Assembly (NCBI RefSeq): GCF_003024515.2 | Contig: NZ_PYIX02000030.1 | Span: 1 to 53,356 of the forward strand | From: Acinetobacter sichuanensis | GTDB taxonomy: Bacteria > Pseudomonadota > Gammaproteobacteria > Pseudomonadales > Moraxellaceae | Reading direction: 5' to 3' | DNA: 53,356 nucleotides | In this document: in pieces, positions 25,925-35,161 of the stretch | How positions within the stretch are numbered: the first letter of the stretch is position 1 | Layout: every line of letters begins with the position of its first letter | Program-made: the position numbers and the translations under genes | Notes under the pieces: generated by a model | Seen by the model: the letters and a program-made list of their open reading frames with translations, nothing else | The model's database searches: none | Told to the model about the DNA's origin: nothing

Positions 25925-25964
25925 ACGCGATAGTGAAAAATTAACTTACTGGAAAATAATAGGC

Positions 25965-28517
25965 ATGCAGCACTCACATTTATTTATGCCCTTGGCACTC
26001 GTTAGTGCGATGGCAGCAGTACAGCAAGTACATGCAGCAGATGAATTCATTGCGCGTGACATTCGTGTAGATGGTTTAGTTCGTTTAACTCAAAGTAATG
26101 TGCTTGCTTTGTTGCCCATCAATAGTGGGGATCGTATTAATGATCCTGCAATTGCGGACGCAATTCGTGCATTGTATGCCTCAAATTCCTTTGATGATAT
26201 TCAAGCGACTAAGGAAAATGATGTTTTAGTTTTCAAAGTGGTTGAACGTCCAATTATTTCTAAAATTGAATTAAAAGGCAATAAACTCATTCCAAAAGAA
26301 GCTTTAGAAGAAGGCTTAAAAAAGATGGGATTGTCTGAAGGTGAAGTGCTTAAAAAGTCATCTTTGCAAACTTTAGAAACTGAGCTTGAACAGCAGTATT
26401 CACAGCAAGGTCGTTATGACTCAGATATTACGGTTGAAACAGTTGCACGTCCAAATAATCGTGTTGATTTAAATATTAATTTCAACGAAGGTAAGCCTGC
26501 AAAAGTTTTTGATATTAATATTATCGGTAATACTGTATTTAAAGATGATGATATTAAACGTGCTTTTGCTGTAAAAGAAAGTGGTTGGGCATCTGTTATT
26601 ACACGTAATGATCGCTATGCTCGTGAAAAAATGTCAGCAAGTTTGGAAGCTTTGCGTGCATTGTACTTAAATAAAGGCTATATCAATTTTGATATTAATA
26701 GCTCAAATTTAAATATTAGTGAAGATAAGAAAAACATTTTCATTGAAGTTTCTGTTGATGAAGGTGAGCAGTATAAATTTGGTCAGTCAAAATTTTTAGG
26801 TGATGCTTTATATAAGCCAGATGAATTAAAGGCATTACAAATTTATAAAGACGGTACAACATATTCACAAGAAAAAGTAAATGCTGTAAAACAGTTGCTG
26901 CTGCGTAAATATGGTAATGCTGGTTATTATTATACTGAAGTGAATGTTGTACCTGAAATTAATAGTGAAACACATACTGTTGACTTGAACTATTATGTTA
27001 ATCCAGGTCAGCAAGTGACTGTACGTCGTATCAATTTTACAGGTAACACTAAAACAGCAGATGAAGTTTTACGTCGTGAAATGCGTCAAATGGAAGGTGC
27101 TTTAGCAAGCAATGAAAAAATTGAATTGTCTAAAGTACGTTTAGAGCGCACAGGCTTTTTCAGTAAAGTTGATGTAAAACCTGTACGTTTGCCTAACCAA
27201 CCAGACCAAGTTGACTTAAATATTGAAGTGGAAGAGCAGCATTCAGGTACAAGTACTTTAGCTGTGGGTTACTCACAAAATGGTGGTATGACATTCCAAG
27301 CAGGTTTAAGCCAAACCAACTTCTTAGGTACAGGTAATCGTGTTTCTATCGATTTATCTCGTTCTGAAACTCAAGACTATTATAACTTAAGTGTGACTGA
27401 CCCGTATTTTACGATTGATGGTGTCAGTCGTGGTTATAATATGTACTACCGCAAGACAAAGTTAGATAATGACTATAACGTTAATAACTATGTCACAGAC
27501 AGTTTTGGTGGTGGTATTAACTTTGGCTATCCAATTGATGAAAATCAGAATATTAGTGCTGGTTTAAATATTGATAGTACCAAAGTCACAACAGGTCCAT
27601 ATGTTTCTACCTATGTGCGTGATTATTTATTATCAAATGGTGGTAAGGCAACAGGTAGTTCAAGCTATTGTCCTTTGGATGAAAAGGGTGATTCTCAAAT
27701 GGAAGACATTACTGAGAAAGATCCTGAAACAGGTAAAGATGTTATTACAGGGATGAAATGTAAGGTTGAGGAAATCACTTATAATAATGCCTTTGAAGGT
27801 GATTTCTTAACGTATAGTCTTAACGTTGGTTGGTCTTATAACACATTAAACCGTCCGATTTTCCCAACTAGTGGTATGTCACATCGTATTAACGCAGAAG
27901 TTGCTTTACCAGGCAGTGATGTTGAATATCAAAAAATTGTTTATGATGCGCAAGCTTTCTTGCCTTTAGGTAAAGACTTTGTACTGCGTGGCTATGGTAA
28001 GTTAGGTTATGGTAATGATTTACCATTCTATAAAAACTTCTATGCAGGTGGTTATGGTTCGGTACGTGGTTATGACAATAGTACTTTAGGTCCTAATTAT
28101 CCTGGTGTTGCTTATAACGAAACCAAGACCAAGGATTATAACTATGAAGAAGTCGGCGGTAATGCTTTAGTACAATTTGGTACTGAGTTGGCTTTACCTT
28201 TACCATTTAAAGGGGATTGGGCACGTCAGGTTCGTCCTGTAATCTTTGCTGAAGGTGCGCAAGTGTTTGACACCCAATGTAATATTAAATCAGATTCAAC
28301 TTTGTACTTCGGTCCAAATAGTACAGGTGTGAATGCTAAAAAATATTGTGAAGACAATTTTGGTTTTGAACCTGACAATATGCGTTATAGCGTTGGTGTA
28401 GGCTTTACTTGGATCACAATGATTGGACCATTATCATTGAGTTATGCATTCCCATTGAATGATAAACCAGGTGATGAAACTAAAGAGCTGCAATTTGAAA
28501 TTGGTCGAACTTTCTAA
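25965..28517 (+). CDS. bamA: Outer-membrane protein assembly factor BamA
   Basis: Central subunit of the BAM machine that folds beta-barrel proteins into the outer membrane. 850 residues from ATG 25965, which gives a clean signal peptide (MQHSHLFMPLALVSAMAAVQ up to VHAADEF); an upstream in-frame start would overlap rseP and spoil it. Five POTRA domains span about 27-425, then the 16-strand barrel. The loop-6 motif reads VRGYDNSTLGP where E. coli has VRGF. It ends in Phe (IGRTF), the normal barrel signal. The barrel is longer than in E. coli (810 residues), with an extracellular insert near 565-605 carrying three or more Cys. Confidence 0.97.
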   Translation: MQHSHLFMPLALVSAMAAVQQVHAADEFIARDIRVDGLVRLTQSNVLALLPINSGDRINDPAIADAIRALYASNSFDDIQATKENDVLVFKVVERPIISKIELKGNKLIPKEALEEGLKKMGLSEGEVLKKSSLQTLETELEQQYSQQGRYDSDITVETVARPNNRVDLNINFNEGKPAKVFDINIIGNTVFKDDDIKRAFAVKESGWASVITRNDRYAREKMSASLEALRALYLNKGYINFDINSSNLNISEDKKNIFIEVSVDEGEQYKFGQSKFLGDALYKPDELKALQIYKDGTTYSQEKVNAVKQLLLRKYGNAGYYYTEVNVVPEINSETHTVDLNYYVNPGQQVTVRRINFTGNTKTADEVLRREMRQMEGALASNEKIELSKVRLERTGFFSKVDVKPVRLPNQPDQVDLNIEVEEQHSGTSTLAVGYSQNGGMTFQAGLSQTNFLGTGNRVSIDLSRSETQDYYNLSVTDPYFTIDGVSRGYNMYYRKTKLDNDYNVNNYVTDSFGGGINFGYPIDENQNISAGLNIDSTKVTTGPYVSTYVRDYLLSNGGKATGSSSYCPLDEKGDSQMEDITEKDPETGKDVITGMKCKVEEITYNNAFEGDFLTYSLNVGWSYNTLNRPIFPTSGMSHRINAEVALPGSDVEYQKIVYDAQAFLPLGKDFVLRGYGKLGYGNDLPFYKNFYAGGYGSVRGYDNSTLGPNYPGVAYNETKTKDYNYEEVGGNALVQFGTELALPLPFKGDWARQVRPVIFAEGAQVFDTQCNIKSDSTLYFGPNSTGVNAKKYCEDNFGFEPDNMRYSVGVGFTWITMIGPLSLSYAFPLNDKPGDETKELQFEIGRTF

Positions 28518-28568
28518 GTTCGATCAGTTCTTGATATGATGAAATCAGAAATTTACCAAGGGAACATT

Positions 28569-29048
28569 ATGAAAAAAATAGTCGGTGCTATTGTTGGTTT
28601 GGGTTTTGCTGGCTTAGTAAATGCAGCAGGTTACGGTGTTGTTGATATTGAAAAAGTTGTTGAAGGTAGTACATATTTAAAACAACAAAATGCCAGTTTA
28701 GAGCAGACAATTAAGCCACAAACAGCAAAACTTGAGCAGATTTCTAAAGATATTCAGTCTTTACAGCAGCAAGCACAAGCAAAAGGTGCGAACCCAGAGC
28801 AAATTCAGAAACAATATCAAGCAAAAGTGACTGAATATCAAACGATTCAGCAAAGTGTACAAAGTAAAGCGCAAGCAACAATACAGGCAACGAATACTGT
28901 TTTTGAAGCACGTGTGAAGCAAGCTGCTGAACAATTGCGCCAAGAGAACGGTTTAGATATGGTTTTGAATAAAAACTCTGCTTTGGCTTATGACGCAAAG
29001 AATGATTTAACTGCTAAAATGATCCAAAAGGTTAATGCTATTAAATAA
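28569..29048 (+). CDS. skp: OmpH/Skp-family periplasmic chaperone
   Basis: A periplasmic trimeric holdase that carries unfolded outer-membrane proteins to BAM. 159 residues from ATG 28569, with AAGGGA upstream; the alternative start at 28536 would bury the signal peptide. Signal peptide MKKIVGAIVGLGFAGLVNAA, then GYGVVDIEKVVEGS and a long Gln/Ala/Lys-rich coiled coil (about 45-125) with QQNASLEQTI and QIQKQYQAK, typical of Skp tentacles. The order bamA-skp-lpxD is highly conserved. Confidence 0.94.
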   Translation: MKKIVGAIVGLGFAGLVNAAGYGVVDIEKVVEGSTYLKQQNASLEQTIKPQTAKLEQISKDIQSLQQQAQAKGANPEQIQKQYQAKVTEYQTIQQSVQSKAQATIQATNTVFEARVKQAAEQLRQENGLDMVLNKNSALAYDAKNDLTAKMIQKVNAIK

Positions 29049-29051
29049 TCA

Positions 29052-30122
29052 ATGACATCTCATCAATTTTATCTCGATGAATTAGCTCAACTTGTTCAAG
29101 GTGAGCTAATTGGTCAATCTAAATTCAAAGTCGCTGCTTTAGCAAGTTTAGAGCAAGCTCAGGCTCAAGATATTTCCTTTGTAAATGGCGAGAAATACTT
29201 GCAAGAAGCACAAGCTTCGAAAGCTGGAGTATTAATTGTCACTGCTGCATTAAAAGACCAGCTCAGCCATCATCAAAACTTTATTGTTGTCGATCATCCT
29301 TATTTAGCCTTTGCAATTTTAACGCATCATTTTGAAGATAAGGTGTTAAAACGCGGTATTGAAGTGACTGCGCAGATAGCTGATTCAGCTATTATTGCTG
29401 AAAATGCTTATATTGGTCATTATGTGGTGATTGGTGAAAATTGCGTGGTTGGCGATAATACCGTCATTCAATCACATGTTCATTTAGATCATGATGTTGA
29501 AGTTGGGAAAGACTGCTTTATTGATTCTCATGTGATGATTACAGGTAAATCTAAACTTGCAAACCGTGTGCGTATTCACTCGAATACTGTGATTGGTGGC
29601 GAAGGTTTTGGTTTTGCACCTTATCAAGGAAAATGGAATCGAATTGTTCAATTGGGTTCTGTTCAAATTGGTAATGATGTTCGTATTGGTTCAAATTGTA
29701 GTATAGACCGTGGTGCTTTGGACGATACGATCATCCATGATGGTGTTATTATTGATAACCTTGTGCAAATCGCACATAACGTGCAAATTGGCGAAAATAC
29801 AGCTATTGCTGCGAAGTGTGGTATTGCGGGAAGTACGGTGATTGGCAAAAACTGTGTATTTGCAGGGGCAGTAGGTGTTGTAGGTCACATAAATATCGCT
29901 GATAATGTGACAATTACAGGAATGTCAATGGTCTCAAAGAGTATTTCTGAGGCTGGTTCTTATTCTTCAGGGACTGGGCAATTTGAAACAAATAAGTGGA
30001 AAAGAACGGTTGTACGTTTAAGACAATTAGCAGATGTGCCATTGACCAAGTTAGTTAAACAAATAGATCATATGCAGGCTCAAATTGAGTCCATTGAATC
30101 AACTTTAAAGTCGCGTAAATAA
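29052..30122 (+). CDS. lpxD: UDP-3-O-(3-hydroxyacyl)glucosamine N-acyltransferase
   Basis: The third step of lipid A synthesis, adding the amide-linked hydroxyacyl chain, in the cytosol at the membrane. 356 residues. The N-terminal uridine-binding domain (about 1-100) is followed by a left-handed beta-helix with many hexapeptide repeats (for example [19 protein letters not shown]) and a C-terminal helix. The catalytic His lies in [14 protein letters not shown], about residue 241. It starts 3 bp after skp and ends 2 bp before fabZ. Confidence 0.96.
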   Translation: MTSHQFYLDELAQLVQGELIGQSKFKVAALASLEQAQAQDISFVNGEKYLQEAQASKAGVLIVTAALKDQLSHHQNFIVVDHPYLAFAILTHHFEDKVLKRGIEVTAQIADSAIIAENAYIGHYVVIGENCVVGDNTVIQSHVHLDHDVEVGKDCFIDSHVMITGKSKLANRVRIHSNTVIGGEGFGFAPYQGKWNRIVQLGSVQIGNDVRIGSNCSIDRGALDDTIIHDGVIIDNLVQIAHNVQIGENTAIAAKCGIAGSTVIGKNCVFAGAVGVVGHINIADNVTITGMSMVSKSISEAGSYSSGTGQFETNKWKRTVVRLRQLADVPLTKLVKQIDHMQAQIESIESTLKSRK

Positions 30123-30124
30123 TT

Positions 30125-30610
30125 ATGACTGAGTCTAAACCTCTACCTTTTACGGTTCCTGAATTACCTATGCAAACCCAAACGATTCGTGAGTATTTAC
30201 CACATCGTTATCCGTTTTTGCTTGTAGACCGTGTAACTGAAGTAACGGAAAATGGCATTGTTGGGTACAAAAATGTATCGATCAATGAGGAATTTATGCA
30301 AGGTCACTTCCCTGGTTATCCAATTATGCCAGGTGTTCTGATCGTGGAAGCGATGGCACAAGTGTCTGGTGTTCTTGGTTTTATTATGAATAATGAGAAG
30401 CCAAAACCTGGTTCATTATTTTTGTTTGCTGGAGCAGAGAAAGTACGTTTCAAAAAACAAGTCGTTCCAGGCGACCAACTCGTGTTAAAATCTGAATTAC
30501 TTATGCAAAAACGTGGCATTTACAAATATTTATGTACTGCTAGTGTAGACGGCATGGTAGCAGCAACCGCTGAAATTATCATCTCTCATCAAAAATTAGA
30601 GCAGGCATGA
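30125..30610 (+). CDS. fabZ: 3-hydroxyacyl-ACP dehydratase FabZ
   Basis: A hot-dog-fold enzyme dehydrating hydroxyacyl-ACP in fatty acid synthesis; it competes with LpxA for the same hydroxyacyl pool, balancing phospholipid and lipid A. 161 residues. HRYPFLLVDRV (about 27-37), the catalytic His in GHFPGYPIMPGV and Glu in VEAMAQVSG are intact. The last four bases overlap the lpxA start (ATGA). Confidence 0.96.
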   Translation: MTESKPLPFTVPELPMQTQTIREYLPHRYPFLLVDRVTEVTENGIVGYKNVSINEEFMQGHFPGYPIMPGVLIVEAMAQVSGVLGFIMNNEKPKPGSLFLFAGAEKVRFKKQVVPGDQLVLKSELLMQKRGIYKYLCTASVDGMVAATAEIIISHQKLEQA

Positions 30611-31395
30611 GCAACACAGATCTAATCCATTCTACCGCTATTATTGATTCTTCTGCACAGATTGCATCTGATGTGGAAATAGGACCATATTGTATTATTG
30701 GACCCAATGTAACCATTGATGCAGGAACTAAACTGCATTCTCATGTGGTGGTAGGAGGGTTCACTCGTATTGGTAAAGACAATGAAATCTTTCAATTTGC
30801 GAGTGTTGGTGAAGCTTGCCAAGATCTTAAGTATCAAGGTGAAGAAACTTGGTTAGAGATCGGTGACTCAAATAAAATTCGAGAACACTGTAGTTTGCAT
30901 CGAGGAACTGTTCAAGATCATGGGCTTACTAAAATAGGTAGCCATAATCTCTTGATGGTTAATACCCATGTTGCACATGACTGCCAAATTGGTGATCACA
31001 ATATTTTTGCGAATAATGTCGGTATCGCAGGACATGTTCATATTGGTAATTATGTGATTGTTGGTGGTAACTCAGGTATTCATCAATTTTGTAAAATTGA
31101 CTCGTATAGCATGATTGGCGGTGCTTCACTCATTTTAAAAGATGTGCCTGCTTATGTGATGGTTTCAGGCAATCCAGCACATGCCTTTGGAATGAATGTC
31201 GAAGGTATGCGTCGTAAAGGTTGGTCGAAAAATGTGATTCAGGGTTTACGTGAATCATTTAAATTGATTTATAAAGAAAATTTAACGACTGAACAAGCGA
31301 TTGCTAAAATTACAGAAGAAATTCTTCCTGAAGTACCCGAAGCTCAGCTTTTATTAGATTCTTTAATTCAATCAAAACGTGGTATTGTGCGTTGA
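30607..31395 (+). CDS. lpxA: UDP-N-acetylglucosamine O-acyltransferase
   Basis: First lipid A enzyme, moving a 3-hydroxyacyl chain from ACP to UDP-GlcNAc. 262 residues, standard length. Left-handed beta-helix hexapeptide repeats fill the first 190 residues, the catalytic His lies in NTHVAHDCQIGDH (about 124), and the IHQFCKIDSYSMIGG region and C-terminal helical bundle follow. Loss of LpxA, LpxC or LpxD gives lipooligosaccharide-free, colistin-resistant Acinetobacter; this copy is intact. A strong terminator follows, and lpxB is not next to it. Confidence 0.97.
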   Translation: MSNTDLIHSTAIIDSSAQIASDVEIGPYCIIGPNVTIDAGTKLHSHVVVGGFTRIGKDNEIFQFASVGEACQDLKYQGEETWLEIGDSNKIREHCSLHRGTVQDHGLTKIGSHNLLMVNTHVAHDCQIGDHNIFANNVGIAGHVHIGNYVIVGGNSGIHQFCKIDSYSMIGGASLILKDVPAYVMVSGNPAHAFGMNVEGMRRKGWSKNVIQGLRESFKLIYKENLTTEQAIAKITEEILPEVPEAQLLLDSLIQSKRGIVR

Positions 31396-31420
31396 GTTAT
31401 TGATAATTTGAAATGCTATA

Positions 31421-31448
31421 AAAAAAGACATCTTAGGATGTCTTTTTT
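31421..31448. terminator. Terminator closing the envelope cluster
   Basis: AAAAAAGACATC, loop TTAG, GATGTCTTTTTT: a 12-bp perfect stem with A and T tracts, placed between convergent lpxA and cpoB, so likely bidirectional. Confidence 0.88.
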
Positions 31449-31473
31449 ATTTTTAGAGATTTATGCCCATTTT

Positions 31474-32316
31474 TTAACTATTTTTTAAAAAATTAGCTTC
31501 TTCTGAATCAGGGAAAGCAGAGAGTAATTTGTTTTTATAGACATTTGCTGTTTGTGGGTTTTTATTTACTTCTGTTGCAATACTATAAAGACGATAGAGG
31601 GCACGTGGGGCTTTTGATGAGTTCCCATATTTTGCTGCTACAACTTCATAATTTTTTTTAGCTTCTTCATAGTTAGGTGGGTCAATCGCAAGATTGAATT
31701 CGGCTAACCAAAAATAAGCATTTCCTGTGTAAATACTGTTTGGGTTGTTTTTAATAAAACTTTGCATCGGTTCAATTGCTTTTTTTGCTCCCCCTTGCTT
31801 ATAAGCTTCTAATGCAATGGAGTAAGCTGCTTTTTCTAAATCCTGAGCACTGCTAGTATTTGTTCCATTTTGTACGGGAGGCTCTGTCGGGGTTTGAGTC
31901 TTGGGCGTGGTTGCTATAGGTGCGGCTTCATTGGATTGGTTTTCTGTAGGCTTTTGCTCTTCTGGAGTAGTCTCATCAGAAGGGGTTTCATCCGTTGACT
32001 CTGTATCCGCTTCTAGTTTCTGTGCCATTAACTCAAGACGTTGGTCTAAATCTGTATAACGATTGGAAAGTTCTTTATTGAGTTGTTCAATGGCATTGTC
32101 TTGTTCTTCAAGTTTGCCACGTAATTCTCGAATTTGATTTTCTAATTGTTGGTTCTTTTGCATCAAATCCCAATTCATATTGCCTGTAATTGGGGCTGCT
32201 GGACCAATTACATCACTTGCATTTTGACCACTTAACCCTCTGGATTCGATTGGGACGGCATATAAAGTCGCAGAAGTTAAAAGTGCGATAGAAAAGAGAG
32301 CCTGCTTTTTTAGCAT
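31474..32316 (-). CDS. cpoB: Cell division coordinator CpoB (YbgF)-like periplasmic protein
   Basis: A periplasmic protein that links Tol-Pal outer-membrane constriction with peptidoglycan synthesis at division. 280 residues: signal peptide 1-20 (ending LYAVP), a coiled coil about 50-105 (NQQLENQIRELRGKLEEQ), a Thr/Pro/Glu-rich linker about 105-155, and a TPR domain about 160-275 with AYSIALEAYKQGGAKKAIEP, YFWLAEF and a final FPDSEEANFLKNS. The linker is long and low in complexity compared with E. coli. Tol-pal genes are not visible in the window. Confidence 0.9.
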   Translation of the reverse strand: MLKKQALFSIALLTSATLYAVPIESRGLSGQNASDVIGPAAPITGNMNWDLMQKNQQLENQIRELRGKLEEQDNAIEQLNKELSNRYTDLDQRLELMAQKLEADTESTDETPSDETTPEEQKPTENQSNEAAPIATTPKTQTPTEPPVQNGTNTSSAQDLEKAAYSIALEAYKQGGAKKAIEPMQSFIKNNPNSIYTGNAYFWLAEFNLAIDPPNYEEAKKNYEVVAAKYGNSSKAPRALYRLYSIATEVNKNPQTANVYKNKLLSAFPDSEEANFLKNS

Positions 32317-32584
32317 AATTTAGAATCCATAAAAGTCACTTTATTGACTTTATTTCTAGTGTAGAAATAGTCATATCATTAGAGAATGGGTTTTATTTAA
32401 AACGGCTCAGCGGGGAAAAGCAAGATACTTTTACAATGTTCTAGCATTTCTTTGAAAAAGGGCTTTATTTTGCTGAAATATGAAGAAAATACTGCAAAAA
32501 CTAAATTTATAATACTGTTTTTATTCATATTGCTGATGAATTAATCAAACAGTCATAAAAAAGAAGAAAAATAGAAATGTTCAC

Positions 32585-32612
32585 TTGCAAGATGTTAAAA
32601 AATCTCTATACT
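32585..32612 (+). promoter_or_regulatory. Sigma-70 promoter of ffs
   Basis: TTGCAA (32585-32590), 16-base spacer, TATACT (32607-32612); transcription would start near 32620, right at the 5' end of the predicted RNA. Confidence 0.7.
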
Positions 32613-32623
32613 CTGTTCTTGCA

Positions 32624-32740
<117 letters not shown>

Positions 32741-32800
32741 ATTCTAAAATAATTATTACTTTTTTTTATCATTTTTAATTTCAAGTTCATCATTGTATTT

Positions 32801-33391
32801 TTAATCCTCCGATACCTTTCTGCGAATCGCCTTCATAATTGCATCCATTTCAAAGCCTCGATATTGTAAAAAACGAATTTGTTTTGCTTTGATTTTGGCA
32901 TCTTGTGCAACTTCAGTTCCATATTTTTTAACTTTGAGCTGATAGGCTTGTTCGTACCAGTCAATTTCAGTTAAGTCCTCTGTCACTAAGTCTTTATCTA
33001 ATTGTTTATGACGTAAAGCCATTTTAATGCGATTTGGACCTTTGCCTTGTCGTACTTGACTGCGTACCGTCATTTCTGCAACACGTTGATCACTCTGATA
33101 ATTTTCTTGAGCTAACTCATCGACTAATTCAATCACTTCATCTCTGTTTGCTGCATATAAACATAATTTTTCAATGAGATCAGCTTTGGAATATTCTTTA
33201 CGTGTGAGTGTTGCAAAAGCATAAGAACGTAGTCGAGTTCCTGTTAAGCCTTCTTGTGTTTTCGTTTGCTTTTCTGCGGAAAAATTTAAATGTGTTTCTG
33301 ATGGAGGGGAGAGAACAAGATTTTCTTCTTCAGAAAACTGCTGTTTTAATGCGGTGTAATTGAGCATTTTTGGAAATTTAGGTGCAGTCAT
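32801..33391 (-). CDS. recX: Regulatory protein RecX
   Basis: A RecA modulator that caps or inhibits filament growth on single-stranded DNA. 196 residues, longer than the E. coli 166 because of an N-terminal extension of about 50 residues rich in polar residues. The core shows LRSYAFATLTRKEYSKADLI, LAQENYQSDQRVAEM, RQGKGPNRIKMALRHK and the C-terminal KQIRFLQYRGFEMDAIMKAI, the three-helix repeats of the family. It is downstream of recA on the same strand, separated by a terminator, as in many gammaproteobacteria. Confidence 0.93.
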   Translation of the reverse strand: MTAPKFPKMLNYTALKQQFSEEENLVLSPPSETHLNFSAEKQTKTQEGLTGTRLRSYAFATLTRKEYSKADLIEKLCLYAANRDEVIELVDELAQENYQSDQRVAEMTVRSQVRQGKGPNRIKMALRHKQLDKDLVTEDLTEIDWYEQAYQLKVKKYGTEVAQDAKIKAKQIRFLQYRGFEMDAIMKAIRRKVSED

Positions 33392-33449
33392 AATAAAAAA
33401 TAAAATCCTCAGATTAGGAACATAAATTGTAGTGCAATTACCGCTTAAG

Positions 33450-33473
33450 AAAAAACGCCCGTTGTGGGCGTTT
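33450..33473 (-). terminator. Rho-independent terminator of recA
   Basis: Read leftward: AAACGCCC, short loop, GGGCGTTT, then more T residues. It lies 27 bp after the recA stop; read-through would give recA-recX co-transcription at a low level. Confidence 0.82.
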
Positions 33474-33499
33474 CATCTTTTTGATTTCATGAATCAGTA

Positions 33500-34546
33500 T
33501 TAAGCATCTAAAAACTCAGCTTCTTCGTCTAGCTCTTCTGTTACAGGTGCTGCATTCGAAGTGGTGAGTAGTTTTTCACGGATGAGCTTCTCGATCTCAT
33601 TTGCCATTTCTGGATTTTCTTCCATATGGCGAATCGCGTTATTTTTACCTTGACCGATTTTATTGCCATTATAAGAATACCAAGCACCTGCTTTATTGAT
33701 GATATCTTGTGCAACAGCAAGGTCAATCAGCTCACCTAGATGGTTCACACCTTTACCATATAGAATTTGGAACAGTGCTTCACGGAAAGGAGGCGCCATT
33801 TTGTTTTTCACCACTTTCACACGCGTTTCTGAACCAATGATTTCATCACCTTCTTTGACTTGACCAATACGGCGAATATCAAGGCGTACAGAAGCGTAGA
33901 ATTTTAGTGCATTACCACCAGTTGTTGTTTCTGGGCTACCAAACATTACGCCAATTTTCATACGAATTTGGTTAATGAAAATTACCATGCAGTTTGAACG
34001 TTTTGCATTACCTGTGATTTTACGTAATGCTTGGCTCATTAAACGCGCTTGTAAGCCCATATGTGAGTCACCCATTTCACCTTCAATTTCGGCTTTAGGT
34101 GTTAATGCAGCAACTGAGTCGACTACGATCATATCAATTGCACCTGAGCGTACAAGCATATCTGCAATTTCAAGTGCTTGCTCACCGTTATCAGGCTGAG
34201 ACACAAGTAAATTGTCAATATCTACGCCAAGTTTACGTGCATATTGTGGATCAAGTGCATGTTCAGCATCAATAAAAGCACAAGTTCCACCTGCTTTTTG
34301 GCATTGGGCAATCGCTTGTAAAGTCATGGTTGTTTTACCTGAAGATTCAGGACCATAAATCTCAACGATACGACCTTTTGGCAAGCCGCCAATACCTAAT
34401 GCAATATCAAGCGTTAATGAGCCTGTAGAAACAGATTCAACGGCTTGTACGGTATTTTCGCCTAAGCGCATAACTGTGTTTTTACCAAATTGTTTTTCAA
34501 TTTGACTTAATGCAGCATTTAGCGCTTTACTTTTGTTATCATCCAT
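33500..34546 (-). CDS. recA: Recombinase RecA
   Basis: The ATP-dependent DNA strand-exchange protein. 348 residues. Walker [10 protein letters not shown] (Lys71), MAW-type [20 protein letters not shown], the L1 loop region and [20 protein letters not shown], and [19 protein letters not shown] are intact, with an acidic C-terminus ([12 protein letters not shown]). I looked for a classical LexA box upstream and saw none, in line with the known absence of LexA in Acinetobacter. Confidence 0.98.
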   Translation of the reverse strand: MDDNKSKALNAALSQIEKQFGKNTVMRLGENTVQAVESVSTGSLTLDIALGIGGLPKGRIVEIYGPESSGKTTMTLQAIAQCQKAGGTCAFIDAEHALDPQYARKLGVDIDNLLVSQPDNGEQALEIADMLVRSGAIDMIVVDSVAALTPKAEIEGEMGDSHMGLQARLMSQALRKITGNAKRSNCMVIFINQIRMKIGVMFGSPETTTGGNALKFYASVRLDIRRIGQVKEGDEIIGSETRVKVVKNKMAPPFREALFQILYGKGVNHLGELIDLAVAQDIINKAGAWYSYNGNKIGQGKNNAIRHMEENPEMANEIEKLIREKLLTTSNAAPVTEELDEEAEFLDA

Positions 34547-34705
34547 CTTGAAACCTCAAAACTATGTCTATATCACTACTATCTTAAGTGGATGTCTTTA
34601 AATTTGATCTTCGTCCACAGAAGCAATAGTGACAGAAAATTATCTATGAATCTATGCAAAATCGCTTATCTACGACATAAGGTGTCGCGCAGGCAATTTT
34701 GGATT

Positions 34706-35161
34706 TTATTCATCATGATATGACCAAGATTGCTCATAACCTGAATCATTTTCTTGTTTAAATTTGCTGATTTCTCGGCGGTCTTTTTTACTTGGTCGAT
34801 GCTCAGGTCGAGCAAGATTATGCAATTTTCTTTGGGTTGAAATCAATTCCCGACGTGCAATACTCAGCTCAGTTTCTTCATAAAGTTGTTGAGCAATGGG
34901 CGCAGCACCACGTACATTCGATAATGCTTTGACAAGAACCGTTTTTTTATCAAAACCTTGTTGAATGGTCAGTTCCATACCAACTCGAATTTCTTTGGAT
35001 ACTTTGATACGTTCACCATTATGATGAACTTTGCCACCTTCTATTGCATCTTTTGCGATAGAACGAGTTTTGAAAAAGCGCGCAGCCCAAAGCCATTTAT
35101 CTGCACGAGTTGCTTCATTTTGATTATTTTCAGTTTGCTGATTTTTAGGCTGTTTTGACAT
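34706..35161 (-). CDS. hslR: Heat-shock RNA-binding protein Hsp15 (S4 domain)
   Basis: Binds stalled 50S subunits carrying peptidyl-tRNA and helps recycle them. 151 residues from the ATG at 35161, chosen because AAGG lies six bases upstream, whereas the ATG at 35167 touches it. The S4 domain (about 17-80) shows RADKWLWAARFFKTRSIAKD and GKVHHNGERIKVSKEI; the tail is basic (RPSKKDRREISKFK). It overlaps the end of the HAD-family gene by 17 bp, repeating the conserved yrfG-hslR pair of E. coli. Confidence 0.93.
   Translation of the reverse strand: MSKQPKNQQTENNQNEATRADKWLWAARFFKTRSIAKDAIEGGKVHHNGERIKVSKEIRVGMELTIQQGFDKKTVLVKALSNVRGAAPIAQQLYEETELSIARRELISTQRKLHNLARPEHRPSKKDRREISKFKQENDSGYEQSWSYHDE

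Noticed and set aside
28744..28998. Leftward frame opposite skp
   Set aside because: A shadow of the repetitive coiled-coil coding sequence; no start signals or known family.
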